From Phoma sp. XZ068 (lineage: Eukaryota > Ascomycota > Dothideomycetes > Pleosporales > Didymellaceae): a DNA stretch of 64,000 nucleotides. The translations under genes and the position numbers were made by a program. Where the stretch lies: the NCBI GenBank assembly GCA_004835665.1, contig RBKR01000002.1, positions 1,612,001 through 1,676,000 on the forward strand. Reading direction: 5' to 3'. The notes under the pieces are model-generated. The model searched no databases, was not told the origin of the DNA, and saw nothing but the letters and a program-made list of their open reading frames with translations. Of the stretch, positions 1 through 11,028 are shown piece by piece (within the stretch, counting starts at the first letter, position 1; each line of letters begins with the position of its first letter).

Positions 1-497
1 GAGGTCGAAGGTCGGTTGGTGCAATTGGTGCAAGTGGCTGGACGCGACCGTTGATTTGGCGGAGCGGGATAAGCGGGCGGAGAGCTCTCCTCTTGGCGCT
101 TCAATCAAGCAATGCAGCCTGCCTGCACGCGCGGAAACTACTGCTGCAGGGGACAGATCTGGGTGAGAGAGGCCGGCCTCGTGCGTCTTCAATATAGCCG
201 AGCTCGTAGGGGCAGGTGTGAACGAAGGAGTTTCAATGCAGACTCGTCTGTCTCGCCGTCTTCGTCAACGTCACTGCTTCTGGTGTCACCTTCTCATCAC
301 ATCTTGAAAAGCTCGCGTCTGGGGGAATGCCGTAGACTCAGAGTCAGGCCAATTTAGTACTATCTAGTATGTGCAGGGTGTGAGAGCTTCTATCGCCGTG
401 ATATGATACCGCCCCAAAATGTCATCGCTTCGTGCATGCATGCCTCGTCCCTCCATTTCCGTCCCATCCATCCCAGTAATCCATCATCCACCCTGCT
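1..497. other. Left-edge non-coding stretch
   Basis: I see no supportable gene here. Short open frames exist on both strands but none resembles a known protein. The right part is probably the 3' UTR and downstream region of the RanBP1 homologue that ends at 498. Confidence 0.4.
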
Positions 498-1425
498 TTA
501 CTCCGACGACTTGTTGAACAAAGCCTCGTTCTCTTGCTGGGCCTTGATGAAAGCCTCCTTGAAAAGGTTGGCGTCTGGCGCGTTGTTAGTATGCAAGTCT
601 AGCTTGGATGCGCATCGAGACTTACTCTCGCTGTTGCCAAAGCGGATGGCCAGAGTCTGAGCCTCGGGCTCGCCCTCACTGACATCAGCAGCGGCGTTCC
701 AGACCCAGCTGCGGTCGCTGCCAACGTTGGGCGACAGCTTCATGTCGGGTACAACTGTACACTACTCAGTATTCATCCCACACCAACATCGCAAGTCATC
801 ATACCGTAGTGGTTAGCGCAGACCTTGAGTGTCTTGTCTCGGCGCATAACCAGACGCGTCTTGCCGTTCTCCTTGTGCTTCAGTAACCTAACGTCGCCGG
901 TGCCCCTCTCCTTCCACTCTCGCGAGTCGCGGTCAAACTTGAACAGCTTGGCGCGCATCTTGAAGACCTGCTCCTCGAGCTCCTCGTTGGTCTTGGTGTC
1001 GACCTTCTCGGTAAGGTGAACGACGGGCGCAAACTCGACGTCGGGCTCCTGGTTCTCGGGGTCCTCCTCCTGTCATATGTTAGTCTTGCAACCGCGCAGA
1101 GAGGACGTCAACCACATACAGCGCCAGCCTGTGCCTTGGACGAGCCAGAAGGCTCGTTGGCGTCATCAGCCTCCTCCTTCTTCTCCTTCTTGGGGCCACC
1201 GCCGAACATGGAGAAAACATTGTCCTTGACTGCAGCTGCGGCCGAAGTGGCAGCTTCTGTCGCCTTCTCAGTCACCGGCTTCTCGTCGCTGGAGGTAGCC
1301 GCAGCCTTGTCCTCCTTGTCGGCGGCCTTGTCGGTGGTAACCTTCGCGGTCTCGTCCTGAACAAGAGTTGCGCTGGGGTTGGCGACCTGCTCAGCGGCGG
1401 GGTCGGGCTTAGCGACGTCAGACAT
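498..1425 (-). CDS. yrb1: Ran-binding protein 1 homologue (Yrb1/RanBP1)
   Basis: This is a cytosolic cofactor that binds Ran-GTP and helps RanGAP release transport receptors after nuclear export. Four exons join in frame: 1425-1120, 1069-805, 754-626 and 574-498, giving 258 aa. The introns 1070-1119, 755-804 and 575-625 all have GT..AG ends. The first ~105 residues are an acidic, Lys/Ala/Glu-rich leader. The Ran-binding domain follows (about residues 108-250), with EFAPVVHLTEKV, FKFDRDSREWKERGTGDV, RLVMRRDKTLKVCANHYV and the SWVWNAAADVSEGEP block typical of RanBD. Removing the last intron restores the conserved AIRFGNSENANLFKEAF stretch. The gene stands alone, convergent with nothing nearby. 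Identification is secure; only the exact start within the leader could differ. Confidence 0.95.
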
Positions 1426-1969
1426 GATGTGTGGATATGTGACGAGTATGTGTGTGTTCGACTTGGGTGAAGGCTAACTGTAATCTGAAGGATTCAGTTA
1501 CAGAGTGTGTGTTTGGGTGTTGTCGTTAGCCTAGCCCACGAATTTGTGGGAGGCGGCAATGGAGGGGCAGCCTTAGTTTAGCTTGTGTGGTCATAGCGCG
1601 GCCAGGATCGCAAATTCAGCCCTAAATGTACACTGCGGGATCATGCATCACCATCGTTTGTGACCCTGCACGAGCAAGCCTTCGGTGAAAGGGATTTATC
1701 ATTGGATATCTACAAAGTACGGGTGTGATCACGTCTTGCCCTTGACAAAAGAAGTTGGAAAAAAGACGACGCCATGTTGCCCCGCATCTGGTATCTGAAC
1801 AAATCCAACATTCCAACGCCATATTCATCGTCAGTGCTTTAGCAACCGATATGTCGATGATGCATGCCGTCTTCCAATCCCATGCTATAAACCAAACGCC
1901 ATTACCACCCGATGGTAACACCATCACCACCAAACCTAGCTTGTTGTCTACCCTCAGGTCGTATGCCGT
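1426..1969. other. Intergenic region
   Basis: This stretch holds the 5' flank of the RanBP1 gene and the 3' flank of the next minus-strand gene. Open frames at 1622-1933 (-) and 1755-2231 (+) show no recognisable protein character and are probably spurious. Confidence 0.4.
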
Positions 1970-4276
1970 TCATCCCTCCCGCTTCGTCCCCCGAGCATAC
2001 GATTCCAACTCAGAGCATGCCCGACTGGACTGCTCATTCGGTCCCTTCAACAACCTCCCAGCAGCTTTCTCTGCACTACATCGTACTCGCAGAGCATTTA
2101 CCCTTGCCTTCCACATGGCGCGCGACAACCGAACCGGAGCCGTTGCCTTCCTCAATCCTGCCCAGGTGGCTCCAGGGACATGCTTAATGAACTCTGTACC
2201 GGAGCCTAGACCATCTTTCGTAGCACGGTAGGCTGCTTCTTCCAGCTGCCGGCCTTCTTCTACCCAGTGGCCGAATCTGGGACCAGCAATGTCTGTGAGC
2301 TTTGCTTGCACCTGCTCCATCGCCGAGTAAGACATGTCCAACAAGAGGGATTGAGTGTCAATGACCTTGTTCCTGGTAGTTCCGAGCATCTGGTCGAACC
2401 AAGTCTTGTTGTGGCCCAGGTTCACTTCGAAAGACTGGCGAAGAAGGGGCTTGGAGTAGCTTGCAATACTGACATTGAACGTGCCGAAGGGATATTCGTC
2501 TTCAAGATCCACAAAGTACTCGCCGATGATGGTCCTGACGTAGCGGACAGGGATCAACGTGGTGTTCCGGAAGACTTCAATTTGGAGCTGCGGCTTCTTC
2601 CTCGAGCTGGCCAGGTCCTTCGTTGGAGTGAGAACGAATTGCTTTTCACCAGCGGTCTGGATCTCAAATCCACTGAGCTTTTCGTCTTTCTTGTTCTCTT
2701 GCTTCGGCATTGGCTGTTTAGCCTGTGGAGCAACGACCGTGAGGCCCTTTGGTACGGAAGACAATGCGGAGGACAGCGAAGAAACAGAATTAACACTCGC
2801 AGAGCTAGCTGCTAGTGGTGTGATGAGTGGACTGGATACCGGGATGACAGATGTTGCTGATGGTTCAGCCGCCATTTCTACGGGTTTCTGTAGCACAAGT
2901 GGCATGTACACTGGACTGAGAACGAAGGCCGACAGCATTGCCGTGAGTGCAAGAGAAAGAAGGAAAACCTTGGTAGTAGATGGTGCTCCTGTTCGCAGCT
3001 GCTTGCCGATCGCACTCAGGGTGCTACCCATGGCCAAGAATCGGGTTTTGGGTACACCGTCGACAGCCGTCGGCACCAAATGCGGGCTGATCAGTGCCAA
3101 GTGGCGGTTGATCTGAAACGGCTCCAGCTCACAGAAGGTGAATGCGTCCAGAGGAAGCACCTCAAGCAGCTCGAAATCATCCTCGTCGTCGTTACGACCT
3201 TCGAGACAAGCAGCCAAGCTCCGCATATCGTACGTACGAGCGCCAGCACCGTATGGTTTAATTTCTGACAGTTCAATTATGGGAACTTGGTGCTGACGGA
3301 GAGCGGTACGAATAGAGTCGTATGTCTGCGTGTCAGTGGTAGATTCGAGCTTCTGCGTATGGCAGAGAATCACAAGGTCAAATCGTGGTGGCGTACGGCG
3401 GTCGATCTTGAGGCGTACTCCATCGTCCATGCGAACCATGATGTTAGGGAAGGTTGCATCAGCATCGTGGATCTCGAAATGAGCGCAGCGGTAAGCATGG
3501 ATGACTGGTCCAAGAGGCTCCATCTGACCTCTGACCATTACTGACCTTGTGTTGCTAGGCGATGCGGTCAGTGCTGCATGGACGTGTGCAGTGATATTGT
3601 CCTGCACCCATTTTTCGGGCAACCCAAGATATAAGATCTTGTAAGATTCCGGCGTGGGAATATATCGAGGAGAAAGGGCCGCCCTAATGACCACCCGTAC
3701 CTGCGACTGACTGTAGCTCTCTAGTATCTTGGGCAAGCTTTGTGTCTGGGTTGGGAAGGTCCTGATGATCGTAGAGCCCAGAGAAGCCTCGGCATTCTCT
3801 GTGGGCTCTTCGTCAAGTTGTAGCATGCTCGACCCTGCACTGCCGTCCATATGGTCTGGCACCATTGTAAGCATACTATCTTCCCCGCTTGTTGCCAACG
3901 GCGTCTCGAGATCGTGGTCTGTGGCTGCGGCGTGCATCGATTGGATGCTCTGATCGAGCGCATGGTCGTCGTTCTCGAAATCATCGTCGTCACTGAAGGC
4001 CGAGACATCGTCTGGCGTAGGAGCGTCAGAGGTGGAGGCAATCGACTCAGTGTGAGCTTCGTCGTCGGAAGTCTCGATTAGACTGTCAGTAAGGATCTCG
4101 TAGGTACTGTCGTCAAGTGAGCTGCCGGGCTGCTCCGGCAGTCGACGCGTAGTCGACTTCATCATTAATGTGTCGAGATCAAGACTGGTAAGTGAGCGAT
4201 CTGCTTGTACAGGCGGATACTGAAGCTCAGGCGTTGCCTTGGGATTACTTGAAGGCATGTCAGTTTGTGGTTCCAA
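1970..4276 (-). CDS. Fungal-specific single-pass membrane protein, function unknown
   Basis: An uninterrupted 768-codon frame. I do not recognise a characterised family. Residues 1-180 are acidic and Ser/Thr-rich, with a DDDDFENDD run, and look disordered. Residues ~190-420 look folded (for example RFDLVILCHTQKL and KILYLGLPEKWVQDN). A single hydrophobic segment follows at about 437-462 (KVFLLSLALTAMLSAFVLSP). Then comes a Ser/Pro linker, and a C-terminal domain from ~510 with beta-rich stretches (QLQIEVFRNTTLIPVRYVR) and a basic amphipathic tail. The layout suggests a bitopic endomembrane or nuclear-envelope protein, but that is inference. The unusual length of the intronless frame, with consistent protein-like composition, supports it as a real gene. 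A small retained intron cannot be excluded near 3540. Confidence 0.75.
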   Translation of the reverse strand: MEPQTDMPSSNPKATPELQYPPVQADRSLTSLDLDTLMMKSTTRRLPEQPGSSLDDSTYEILTDSLIETSDDEAHTESIASTSDAPTPDDVSAFSDDDDFENDDHALDQSIQSMHAAATDHDLETPLATSGEDSMLTMVPDHMDGSAGSSMLQLDEEPTENAEASLGSTIIRTFPTQTQSLPKILESYSQSQVRVVIRAALSPRYIPTPESYKILYLGLPEKWVQDNITAHVHAALTASPSNTRSVMVRGQMEPLGPVIHAYRCAHFEIHDADATFPNIMVRMDDGVRLKIDRRTPPRFDLVILCHTQKLESTTDTQTYDSIRTALRQHQVPIIELSEIKPYGAGARTYDMRSLAACLEGRNDDEDDFELLEVLPLDAFTFCELEPFQINRHLALISPHLVPTAVDGVPKTRFLAMGSTLSAIGKQLRTGAPSTTKVFLLSLALTAMLSAFVLSPVYMPLVLQKPVEMAAEPSATSVIPVSSPLITPLAASSASVNSVSSLSSALSSVPKGLTVVAPQAKQPMPKQENKKDEKLSGFEIQTAGEKQFVLTPTKDLASSRKKPQLQIEVFRNTTLIPVRYVRTIIGEYFVDLEDEYPFGTFNVSIASYSKPLLRQSFEVNLGHNKTWFDQMLGTTRNKVIDTQSLLLDMSYSAMEQVQAKLTDIAGPRFGHWVEEGRQLEEAAYRATKDGLGSGTEFIKHVPGATWAGLRKATAPVRLSRAMWKARVNALRVRCSAEKAAGRLLKGPNEQSSRACSELESYARGTKREG

Positions 4277-5010
4277 AAGGAGTGCATGTATGAGACATCA
4301 ACGGGTCATGGAGGGGTAGAGGCTACGAAGAGGCCGCTCGGGTGAAGGTAGGGGCGGAAGCTGCCTAACGCCTAGCGGGCCAGGCGCGTGAAACGGGTGC
4401 CTTGCTGGCGACGATGCAAGCGGGGAAGATCAGACAAGCGGCGTACCTTTTTGAAACACAGTGAAAGACAAACAGCTGCTGAGACGTGGTCAGTCAGTAA
4501 GTGCAGTCAAGTTGAGAAGTCAAGCCGAGCAGTCAAGTGCGTGTGCAACGTACACTGGCGTCAAGTGGTGAGGCAAGTGAAGCAACCCCGAGCACCTGGC
4601 TTACCACGGTCGATGGTGGGGCGCAACCAATCAGAGGCAAGGGCCCCCGCGTTCCCCTTCCTTATCTGTATCGCGCAACGGCGTGATCAGCTGCACAAAC
4701 AAAGGCATGTGAGATAAAATGCAATGCTCATAGAGAAGATAGCAACCCTTGCTTGATGGCAGGATAATGGCTCGTGTTTGTTTGTCTGCGAACGTATGTG
4801 CTTCGGAAGCTTTCGTTGCGCGGAAGTCTATATGTACAATGGACGTGGAGCCTGACCGGCACCGCCCTTAGTCGTTAAACCTCCTCCCATATGGCCAAGC
4901 CAAGATGCATCAGAAACACCACCGCGCCGTGCAGAAAGCCAAAGCAAATGCTGGCGCCTCCCAAAATGCTCGCCTGAACGAAATGTAGAATAACAGGAAA
5001 CAGTAGTCAA
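4277..5010. other. Intergenic region, no gene seen
   Basis: About 730 bp between the start of the 768-aa gene and the 3' end of the mannosyltransferase. It probably holds the promoter of the former and the 3' UTR of the latter. A 109-codon plus-strand frame at 4388-4717 has no protein-like features. Confidence 0.4.
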
Positions 5011-6704
5011 CTAGGGTCCAGGTGATGCCCAGCCGCCAGCGACTTCGACCCACTCCGCAAGACACGACCCTTCTTTGCCTTCTACATCAACAATGTCAGT
5101 ATCGCATCTGCAGCGACAACCAACACCGTTCTCTTTAGGTGGATCTGGGTGGGCCCAGTAGTCGTCTTCTTCCTTTCGTGCCTTTTCGTCCAGAGTGGTC
5201 CCTTCGAGAAAGGGGATTCGCGGGAGCTGTCGCGCTGGCGCATTTGCAGGACAATGCTGGATCGTGGTGTGTCGGTAACCAAAGTCGCGGAAGTAGTGGA
5301 CGTCCTGTGGACCAAGAAGAATGCCTGCAGCCAGCGAGTGGATTGGTGCATCACCCCACTATAGAGTGTCAGTCGTGTCTACTATGTTTGAACATGCGCA
5401 CTTACTCGTTCCATCCAGAAGCCACCACTGCGATCCATCATCTCGAAGAAGTCATTGTACTCCTTGCTCCGGTACCAAGACAGGTTGACAATCTCGAAGT
5501 TGCTCCAGAAGTGGCACATGTTATAGTTTTCACCTTCCATGTTCTCTGGATCGATCTCAGGGAGCGCTCCTGTGCCTGGTTCCGAATTTAAAATCTCTTG
5601 CGGTAGAGGCTTCTTGTACTTTGGATCGTCCTTTGGCAGCTTGTCCATTGGCTCCTCCTTGGGTTTCTCGACAAACATCTCCCACATGCCCTGGGACGTT
5701 ATGTTGTTCATCCTTTTGAATGCCGACGCGTAGCGGAAGATGTTAGGGACTGTTTCTCGCAGCTCCTTCACGGCGATGGTGAAGCCGTATGTCTTCTTGT
5801 TTCGTATCATATGGATGAAAGGATCGTACGTGATGTCGCAGAAGTAGGTGATCTCCGGTTCCAGGCGCCAATACCATTCATACTTTTGTAGAAGCTCGTG
5901 CTTATAAAATTGTCTGGGAAGCATTAGTAGGCTTGTACGCGCGAGCACTGGACAACAGTTTTACATACCCAGAGTAGAATCGACACATATGGTGGTAGCT
6001 CTCCATGCCGCCGTACATGATAGCGCGATCGCCCTGCTTAGCAATACCCTCTTTTACAACCGCAGGGTCAGCCCAGTCTGGGAAGCTCCAGTGCTCTGGT
6101 GCGATCTTTCCCCACTCAACCGTCGATTTTGTGTGGTTGGCAACGGTCTCTTTGAAGACTGTGCTGAAGTCGCCGTCGTTCAAGAAGACATAAGGGTAGT
6201 TGAACCAGCGGTTGAAATGCCTCTCAAACGACTTGATGGACTGTATGACGCCATCAAGCTCCTTGTTTCTCGCTAGAACCACGATTGCTGCGTTTGCCCG
6301 AGGCCCGTTCGTCTGTGGTTCAAGACAGCCTACTGCGAAGGGCTTGTCGTACTTCTCGCTGATTTTCCTGCAAGCTGTCAGTTGTCTGTTCGAGAGTGGT
6401 CCAGCAAGTCGCAGGCAGCATACCGTATCGAAGGTGGTACGCCTCCTCCAGGCATGTTCATCATGCCCTGTGAGTCAGGCGATCTCACAAAGAGGAGCAG
6501 TATCAAGATAATGACCAGACATGGAAACAGCAGGACCAGCCCAAGTGGTAACGAGATGGTCGAGTTTCCCTTGAGTCGTATGCGCCGACGAAAGAAAGCT
6601 AATCGCGGGGAGACTTTTTCTGCGTGTCGTGATAGGTCGTCGAGCTTGTCCAGGCTGTCTGTGGAGGACGGTAGCCTCCTCGTGAGGTCTTGTATGAAGC
6701 CCAT
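5011..6704 (-). CDS. Alpha-1,2-mannosyltransferase, GT15 (KTR/KRE2/MNT1 family)
   Basis: A Golgi type II glycosyltransferase that adds alpha-1,2-mannose from GDP-mannose to N- and O-linked glycans. Four exons (6704-6424, 6367-5969, 5913-5406, 5358-5011) give 511 aa; introns are 47-56 nt. A short cytosolic tail is followed by one signal-anchor helix (residues ~50-73, LPLGLVLLFPCLVIILILLL). The GT15 catalytic domain follows, with FNYPYVFLNDGDFS, HMCRFYSG, YEWYWRLEPEITYFCDI (metal-site Glu region) and YNMCHFWSNFEI, which contains the family's proposed nucleophile Glu. RWGDAPIHSLAAG and a Cys-rich tail close the protein. The splice at 5914-5968 rebuilds the expected CRFYSGQFYKH junction. It is a complete, probably functional gene. 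Which KTR paralogue it is cannot be told here. Confidence 0.95.
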
Positions 6705-7442
6705 GGCTGCGCTCTTGCACCTCGTCGCACCTCGTGAGGAGCAAACGTACTATGTCCTGCCAGCGGCAGCGGTCTGCTCATGCGACCCCAATGGTAGACT
6801 GTCTCTCGCGTTCGGCCGTGTAGGCAGCAGATAGGGGCCCAGGGAGGTAGATATGCGTCTAGGTGCGAGTGTATGTACGAGCAACGTGGTCAACGCGGGA
6901 GCTTTGCGCAGGTAACGAGTGGCCGAAAGTTACTCCTAAAGGATGTGTGAAACGTGTGTATCCGGTCCGATAAGCGCGTAGCCGTCGTGGAGTTGTGATG
7001 TTGGGATTGGGAAATGAAACTGAACTGAAAAGCCTGTGATAGACGCGCGATTGCGTATGTCTTGATTGATGTGGGGACCCTGCTAGGGAGAAGTTGGCCA
7101 GTTGCGTGCCCCCCGGAAGCCGCAGCCCTGCCGTTGCCGCCAAGCGAGCAACTGCTCCGAGATGGCGCGCCCATCCATTCACCCACTGTACAAACATCTT
7201 GCATCCTGGGGATAAAGACTGGAGTGCAAGACAATTGACATTGGATCCACAAAGCTCGTATAACCGGAGATAAATCTGCCAAGCGCAAGAGAGCCGCACA
7301 CGAACATCTCCCGAGCCTAGGAAGGATCGACAGGCGTCCAGTCTCAGCCTCGTGCTACAATGCGCCTGCATCCAGCCGAAATCCCAAAGTACCCTCGCTT
7401 TTCACATTCACTTTGACTGTTTAGGCTACTACATTGGCCAAA
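6705..7442. other. Divergent promoter region
   Basis: About 740 bp between the divergently transcribed mannosyltransferase and DUF4604 genes. Frames at 6859-7371 and 6890-7288 (-) overlap each other in different frames and show no conserved features. I take them as chance. Confidence 0.4.
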
Positions 7443-7977
7443 ATGAGTTTCAAGGCCAAGGACCTGCATTTCGGTGAGTGGCATCGCTACATTGGGAAGC
7501 TTGCACTCACAGTGACTAGACAGCTCACAGCCCGCGTTTTTGCAAAGGCTACGAGGTCAAATGCAGGGGGAAGACTCAGCACGCCATGAGCGTCCGATCC
7601 CTAGGAATAAGAGGATGAAGCAAGACGATGAAGACGATGCGCCTACCTATGTCTTGGAGGACACCAACCAGTCCATGACCAAAGAAGAGTATGAAGCATT
7701 CGTTGCCAAAAAGGACTCTGAAGAGGACGGTAAATCAGATCAAGAATATGCAACCAACGACCCGACCAAGGACGGTGAAACGAAGTCCAAGGACAAGATC
7801 ACAGAAGTTGGAGCCCACACTAAGAAACGAAAAGCCGCCAAGATCATCAGTGATGAGCAGGATGTTGACAAGGATCAGTCAACGGGCACAAAGAACGTAG
7901 ATACGAAAGGTGTCAAGAAGCCTAAGAAGAAAGCCAAGGCAGTCAAGCTTACCTTCGGCGATGAAGAGGAAGGATGA
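7443..7977 (+). CDS. DUF4604 domain protein (KIAA1143-like)
   Basis: A small acidic/lysine-rich protein of 162 aa whose molecular role is unknown. A 10-codon first exon begins MSFKAKDLHF. A 46-nt intron (7474-7519, gtgagt..ctag) is followed by an exon reading DSSQPAFLQRLRGQM. This matches the conserved N-terminal block of the DUF4604/KIAA1143 family (a PAFLxRxR motif). The rest is a charged low-complexity region with KKRKAAK and KKPKKKAK runs, probably nuclear signals. It ends with a conserved acidic tail, VKLTFGDEEEG. The start at 7443 is chosen because it lies directly upstream of a good splice donor and restores the family N-terminus; the internal ATG at 7540 would delete it. Confidence 0.85.
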
Positions 7978-8585
7978 GGTGGTTTACCATGCTACTTCAA
8001 CCTCGTAACATGAGAATACTGCACCATTCCCCGCTCCAGGCGCTGCTGTCTCAACCAAATCAGCATTTCAGAACCTTCGCCTGGGCTTTAAACTGCCCTA
8101 ACCCGAGCATCCGCTTCAGGACGCACTGTTAGTTGCGCGAGGAGGTGTTGCTGGAGTTCGCCCAACAGAGATGCTACAAAGCTCTCATCTCTCACGGAAT
8201 TTCTTCTAGATGCTTTCACTGAGTGCTTGAGAGCTTCTATCTATGTATCGATATGGACTGCTCGCGGGATTGGGACGATGATTTAATTTATACAAGAGCT
8301 TGTCACCTCTACGACCAGCTACAATGACATGATGGCTACGATAGTCTGCCATGATCAGTATTCAATCCAAAAATATACAAGAATGCGGCAAGCGCATCAC
8401 AAGTCCCAATGCCACGACATCCATGCTTTTGTTGTACGTCGTACCTCGCGCATATAGGTGCTACCAAAGAACACTTCGGAATAATCGGACGCATGTTCGG
8501 AACGTAGCGTAGGTTTTAGCGCGCGTGCGACTCCATGCATGCAGTTGAAACACTGAACCTCCGCACTGTACCATACTCTTACACC
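7978..8585. other. Intergenic region, no gene seen
   Basis: Holds the 3' flank of the DUF4604 gene and the promoter of the next gene. No repeat or RNA gene was noticed. Confidence 0.4.
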
Positions 8586-9390
8586 ATGACCAAGTTCTCG
8601 CTGGACGTAAGAGACGCCCTTCCGCAGCCTAGCGCAGTTCTGACATTCGTTTCAGGACCTCGACAGGCACATTGAAAACCTACGCGCGCAATTGCAATTC
8701 CTGAATGAGGGCCTCGATGCGACAGACCACAATGCGCCCGACTGGCTGGCTACCGATCTGCTGTCGCTGCGCAACAAGTCAGGCAGGCTACAAGACGACA
8801 TGAAGCGATTTCGAGACCAGCTTGAGAGCGAAGGTCTGGCGACCAAGAAGGTACGCTCGACTGCGCGGCCCAATGTTGTACAACAAGGCTCACAAGCCCA
8901 GACCACGAAGGCGAACAAGCGACTCAGTATAGAGGCCACAAAGCTGCAAGAGCCTCCAGAGCCTTCGACGAAGAAGGTCAGGCTTAGTATACCGGGTTCA
9001 GCAGAATCAAGTGAAGTCCGTCCTGCCGATGAGGAGCCCACAACAGGAACGGTCGAATCAACATATGTCGTACAACACATCGATGTCACAGAAGAGGTCA
9101 ACAGGAGACTACAGGAGAGTCGACTGCGCCGACTGATGGAGACACCAAGCACTGCGCAGAAACGGAAACGCGATGACGAGGGAGACACACCCATGGAAAG
9201 CGGTACGGAAACAGAAATAACACCGCGGACTGGCTACGACGGAAACGATGATGATCCTACGCCGACAAAACGTATAAGGACCAGTGGTACTTTTGAGCGA
9301 GTTGGTAAGAGAGCGTTGGAAGGGAACGGGGCCCAGAACGGGACACAAAGCAGCTTCAAGAGGAGAAAGTACTCTTGGAAGTCAAATTAA
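8586..9390 (+). CDS. Hypothetical nuclear-type protein with N-terminal coiled coil
   Basis: I do not recognise the family. A seven-codon first exon (MTKFSLD) is spliced over a 49-nt intron (8607-8655) to a 245-codon exon, giving 251 aa. Residues ~5-65 form a heptad-like helical region (DLDRHIENLRAQLQFLNEGL and LLSLRNKSGRLQDDMKRFRD). The remainder is Ser/Thr/Lys/Arg-rich and probably disordered. A second possible short helix is VTEEVNRRLQESRLRRLME. Basic clusters such as KRIR and the C-terminal FKRRKYSWKSN resemble nuclear localisation signals. The start is set by the ATG just before the donor. A kinetochore or chromosomal-passenger-like role would fit the size and architecture, but that is speculation. 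Confidence 0.65.
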
Positions 9391-9727
9391 GGCCTTGAAA
9401 TCTGAGCCATGATGGAACGATTGGGTACATGAGCATATGAATAACGTACTTACGATTGTATTATGCAAAAATGGCAAATGTACCTCTACTTGTTCACACC
9501 TTTCTCCATGCTATGGGAATGGCAGGTTTTGCCGACGCACGCATCATTGAACTTTTGCGGAGCTCGTCGCACCTCCGCATCACCACAACTCTCCAACAAC
9601 ACCCCTAATCGCGCTGTACATCTCGTCGCTTCCTCTAATAAACTACGTGAAACCCTTCAACACTCTCCAATCGAATGCGCACACCCCTACAACCGCCCTG
9701 CACACCCTCACACCCACAAACACAGCC
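9391..9727. other. Intergenic region
   Basis: 3' flank of the coiled-coil gene and CA-rich leader of the next gene (pyrimidine- and CAC-rich from about 9600). No gene seen. Confidence 0.4.
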
Positions 9728-10264
9728 ATGGCCCAACCGCAACCCACAATCCTGACGCCCGAGCAGCGTCTCGCGCAAGAAAACGCACAACGCAATACGC
9801 GCATAATCCGAAATGTCGCGATCGGCGGCGTAGTCCTCTGCCCAATCATCATGCTCATGCCGCCGCGAAAACTCGATCTTTACACCTTCTCGCTGGGCCT
9901 TGGGTTTTACCTCTCCGCCGACCAACTGTGCGAGACATACTACGGACGCGGACTGGTGACGCAGCTGAGCCCGTTCAGAGCAGTGGGGGATTTGCCGACA
10001 GAGAGGGCGAAGGAGGTGCAGGCGAAGCTGAGGGAGGCGAGGGAAGAGGAGAGGAGGAAGTTGGGCAAGGCTGAGGATAAGAGTGTATTGCAGAAGATTT
10101 GGATGGGTGGTGAGACGGAGGGGTGGAAGGAACGAAGACTAGAGGAGGAGAAGAAGGCGCTTGAGGAAGGGAAGAGTTATACGGATATGATATATGAGCA
10201 GATTTGGGATGTGTGGAATTGGGATAAGAAGGGGAAGAAGGGTGACGATGAGAAGAAGGAGTAG
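9728..10264 (+). CDS. Small two-helix membrane protein (fungal family sometimes labelled rhomboid-like)
   Basis: 178 aa, no introns. The N-terminus MAQPQPTILTPEQRLAQEN is followed by two closely spaced hydrophobic segments, NVAIGGVVLCPIIMLMPP and LYTFSLGLGFYLSADQLC. A long charged C-terminal helix (ERAKEVQAKLREAREEERRK) comes next, and a conserved-looking end, MIYEQIWDVWNWDKKG. Proteins with this layout occur across filamentous ascomycetes and are sometimes named rhomboid family membrane protein. There is no room for the six helices or the Ser/His dyad of a rhomboid protease, so I do not infer protease activity. The start at 9728 is preferred over the in-frame ATG at 9647, which would add a Thr/His-rich leader with no protein-like features. 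Confidence 0.75.
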   Translation: MAQPQPTILTPEQRLAQENAQRNTRIIRNVAIGGVVLCPIIMLMPPRKLDLYTFSLGLGFYLSADQLCETYYGRGLVTQLSPFRAVGDLPTERAKEVQAKLREAREEERRKLGKAEDKSVLQKIWMGGETEGWKERRLEEEKKALEEGKSYTDMIYEQIWDVWNWDKKGKKGDDEKKE

Positions 10265-11028
10265 GCGCGAGAGATTGTGGTGAAGAGTTAATATGTGTAA
10301 ATTATGGGCGCTGTATGATAGGACCAAGAACGGTAATGACTGGATGTGTTTGCATACGCAACAACTTCATGAAGTACGGTTGGCGCGTTGGATTTACGAC
10401 ACAGCATCTTCCTCACGGCTTCAATTCGACATTATACCTTACCTCTCGCAACCATGGCCGCCTTTCATTTGAACCTTTCTTACTGCGCTGGTCTTGGTTG
10501 CTGTCTCACTTCTGGCGCCAGAATGGCCCTTGCCTCCCCAACCCTGAATGCTTGACGGGTCAGCCTGGTGGCTGTACGTCAACGACAAACGCCTTCTTCA
10601 GCCTCACGAGCACAGAGCAGTATCACTTCCATTCTTCCTGGTACACTGACGTTTAACTACCGGCTACAGAGCTTGCCGAAGCCGAAGAGACACCAGCTTG
10701 AAGCACTCATGCTCAGCTCGCTAAACGGCCACAAACTCGGCACGCAATAGGTCATGTCTTCTATCAAGGTGTTTGCTTCCTATGCACGATCATATGCAGG
10801 TACCCGCTGCTTTGCTGGCCTCATCGCCGCCTTCTCACCCGTACAAACTTGCTTCGTTCTATTGTCTCAGCTGTGGCCAGCCCCAGGACAACGTGACCAC
10901 TATATCTGATCCTTCATACTCCTACTTTCGTCCTCCGTGTAACAACACCCCGGCATCCTTCCAAACCCCGCGTCACCAACGAGCATCACACGGTATTTCG
11001 AAGCCCGACGAGTTCGGGTTTGCACAGT
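10265..11028. other. Intergenic region / 5' leader
   Basis: About 760 bp, CT-rich in its right half. A short exon might be hidden here (ATG at about 10755 followed by a gtgtttgc donor), but I cannot join it convincingly to the next gene. Confidence 0.35.

Noticed and set aside
6859..7371. 170-codon minus-strand frame between the mannosyltransferase and DUF4604 genes
   Set aside because: No domain, overlapping alternative frames, and it occupies a divergent promoter.
9728..10264. Rhomboid protease annotation for the small membrane protein
   Set aside because: Only two hydrophobic segments and no Ser/His catalytic pair, so the name cannot imply protease activity.
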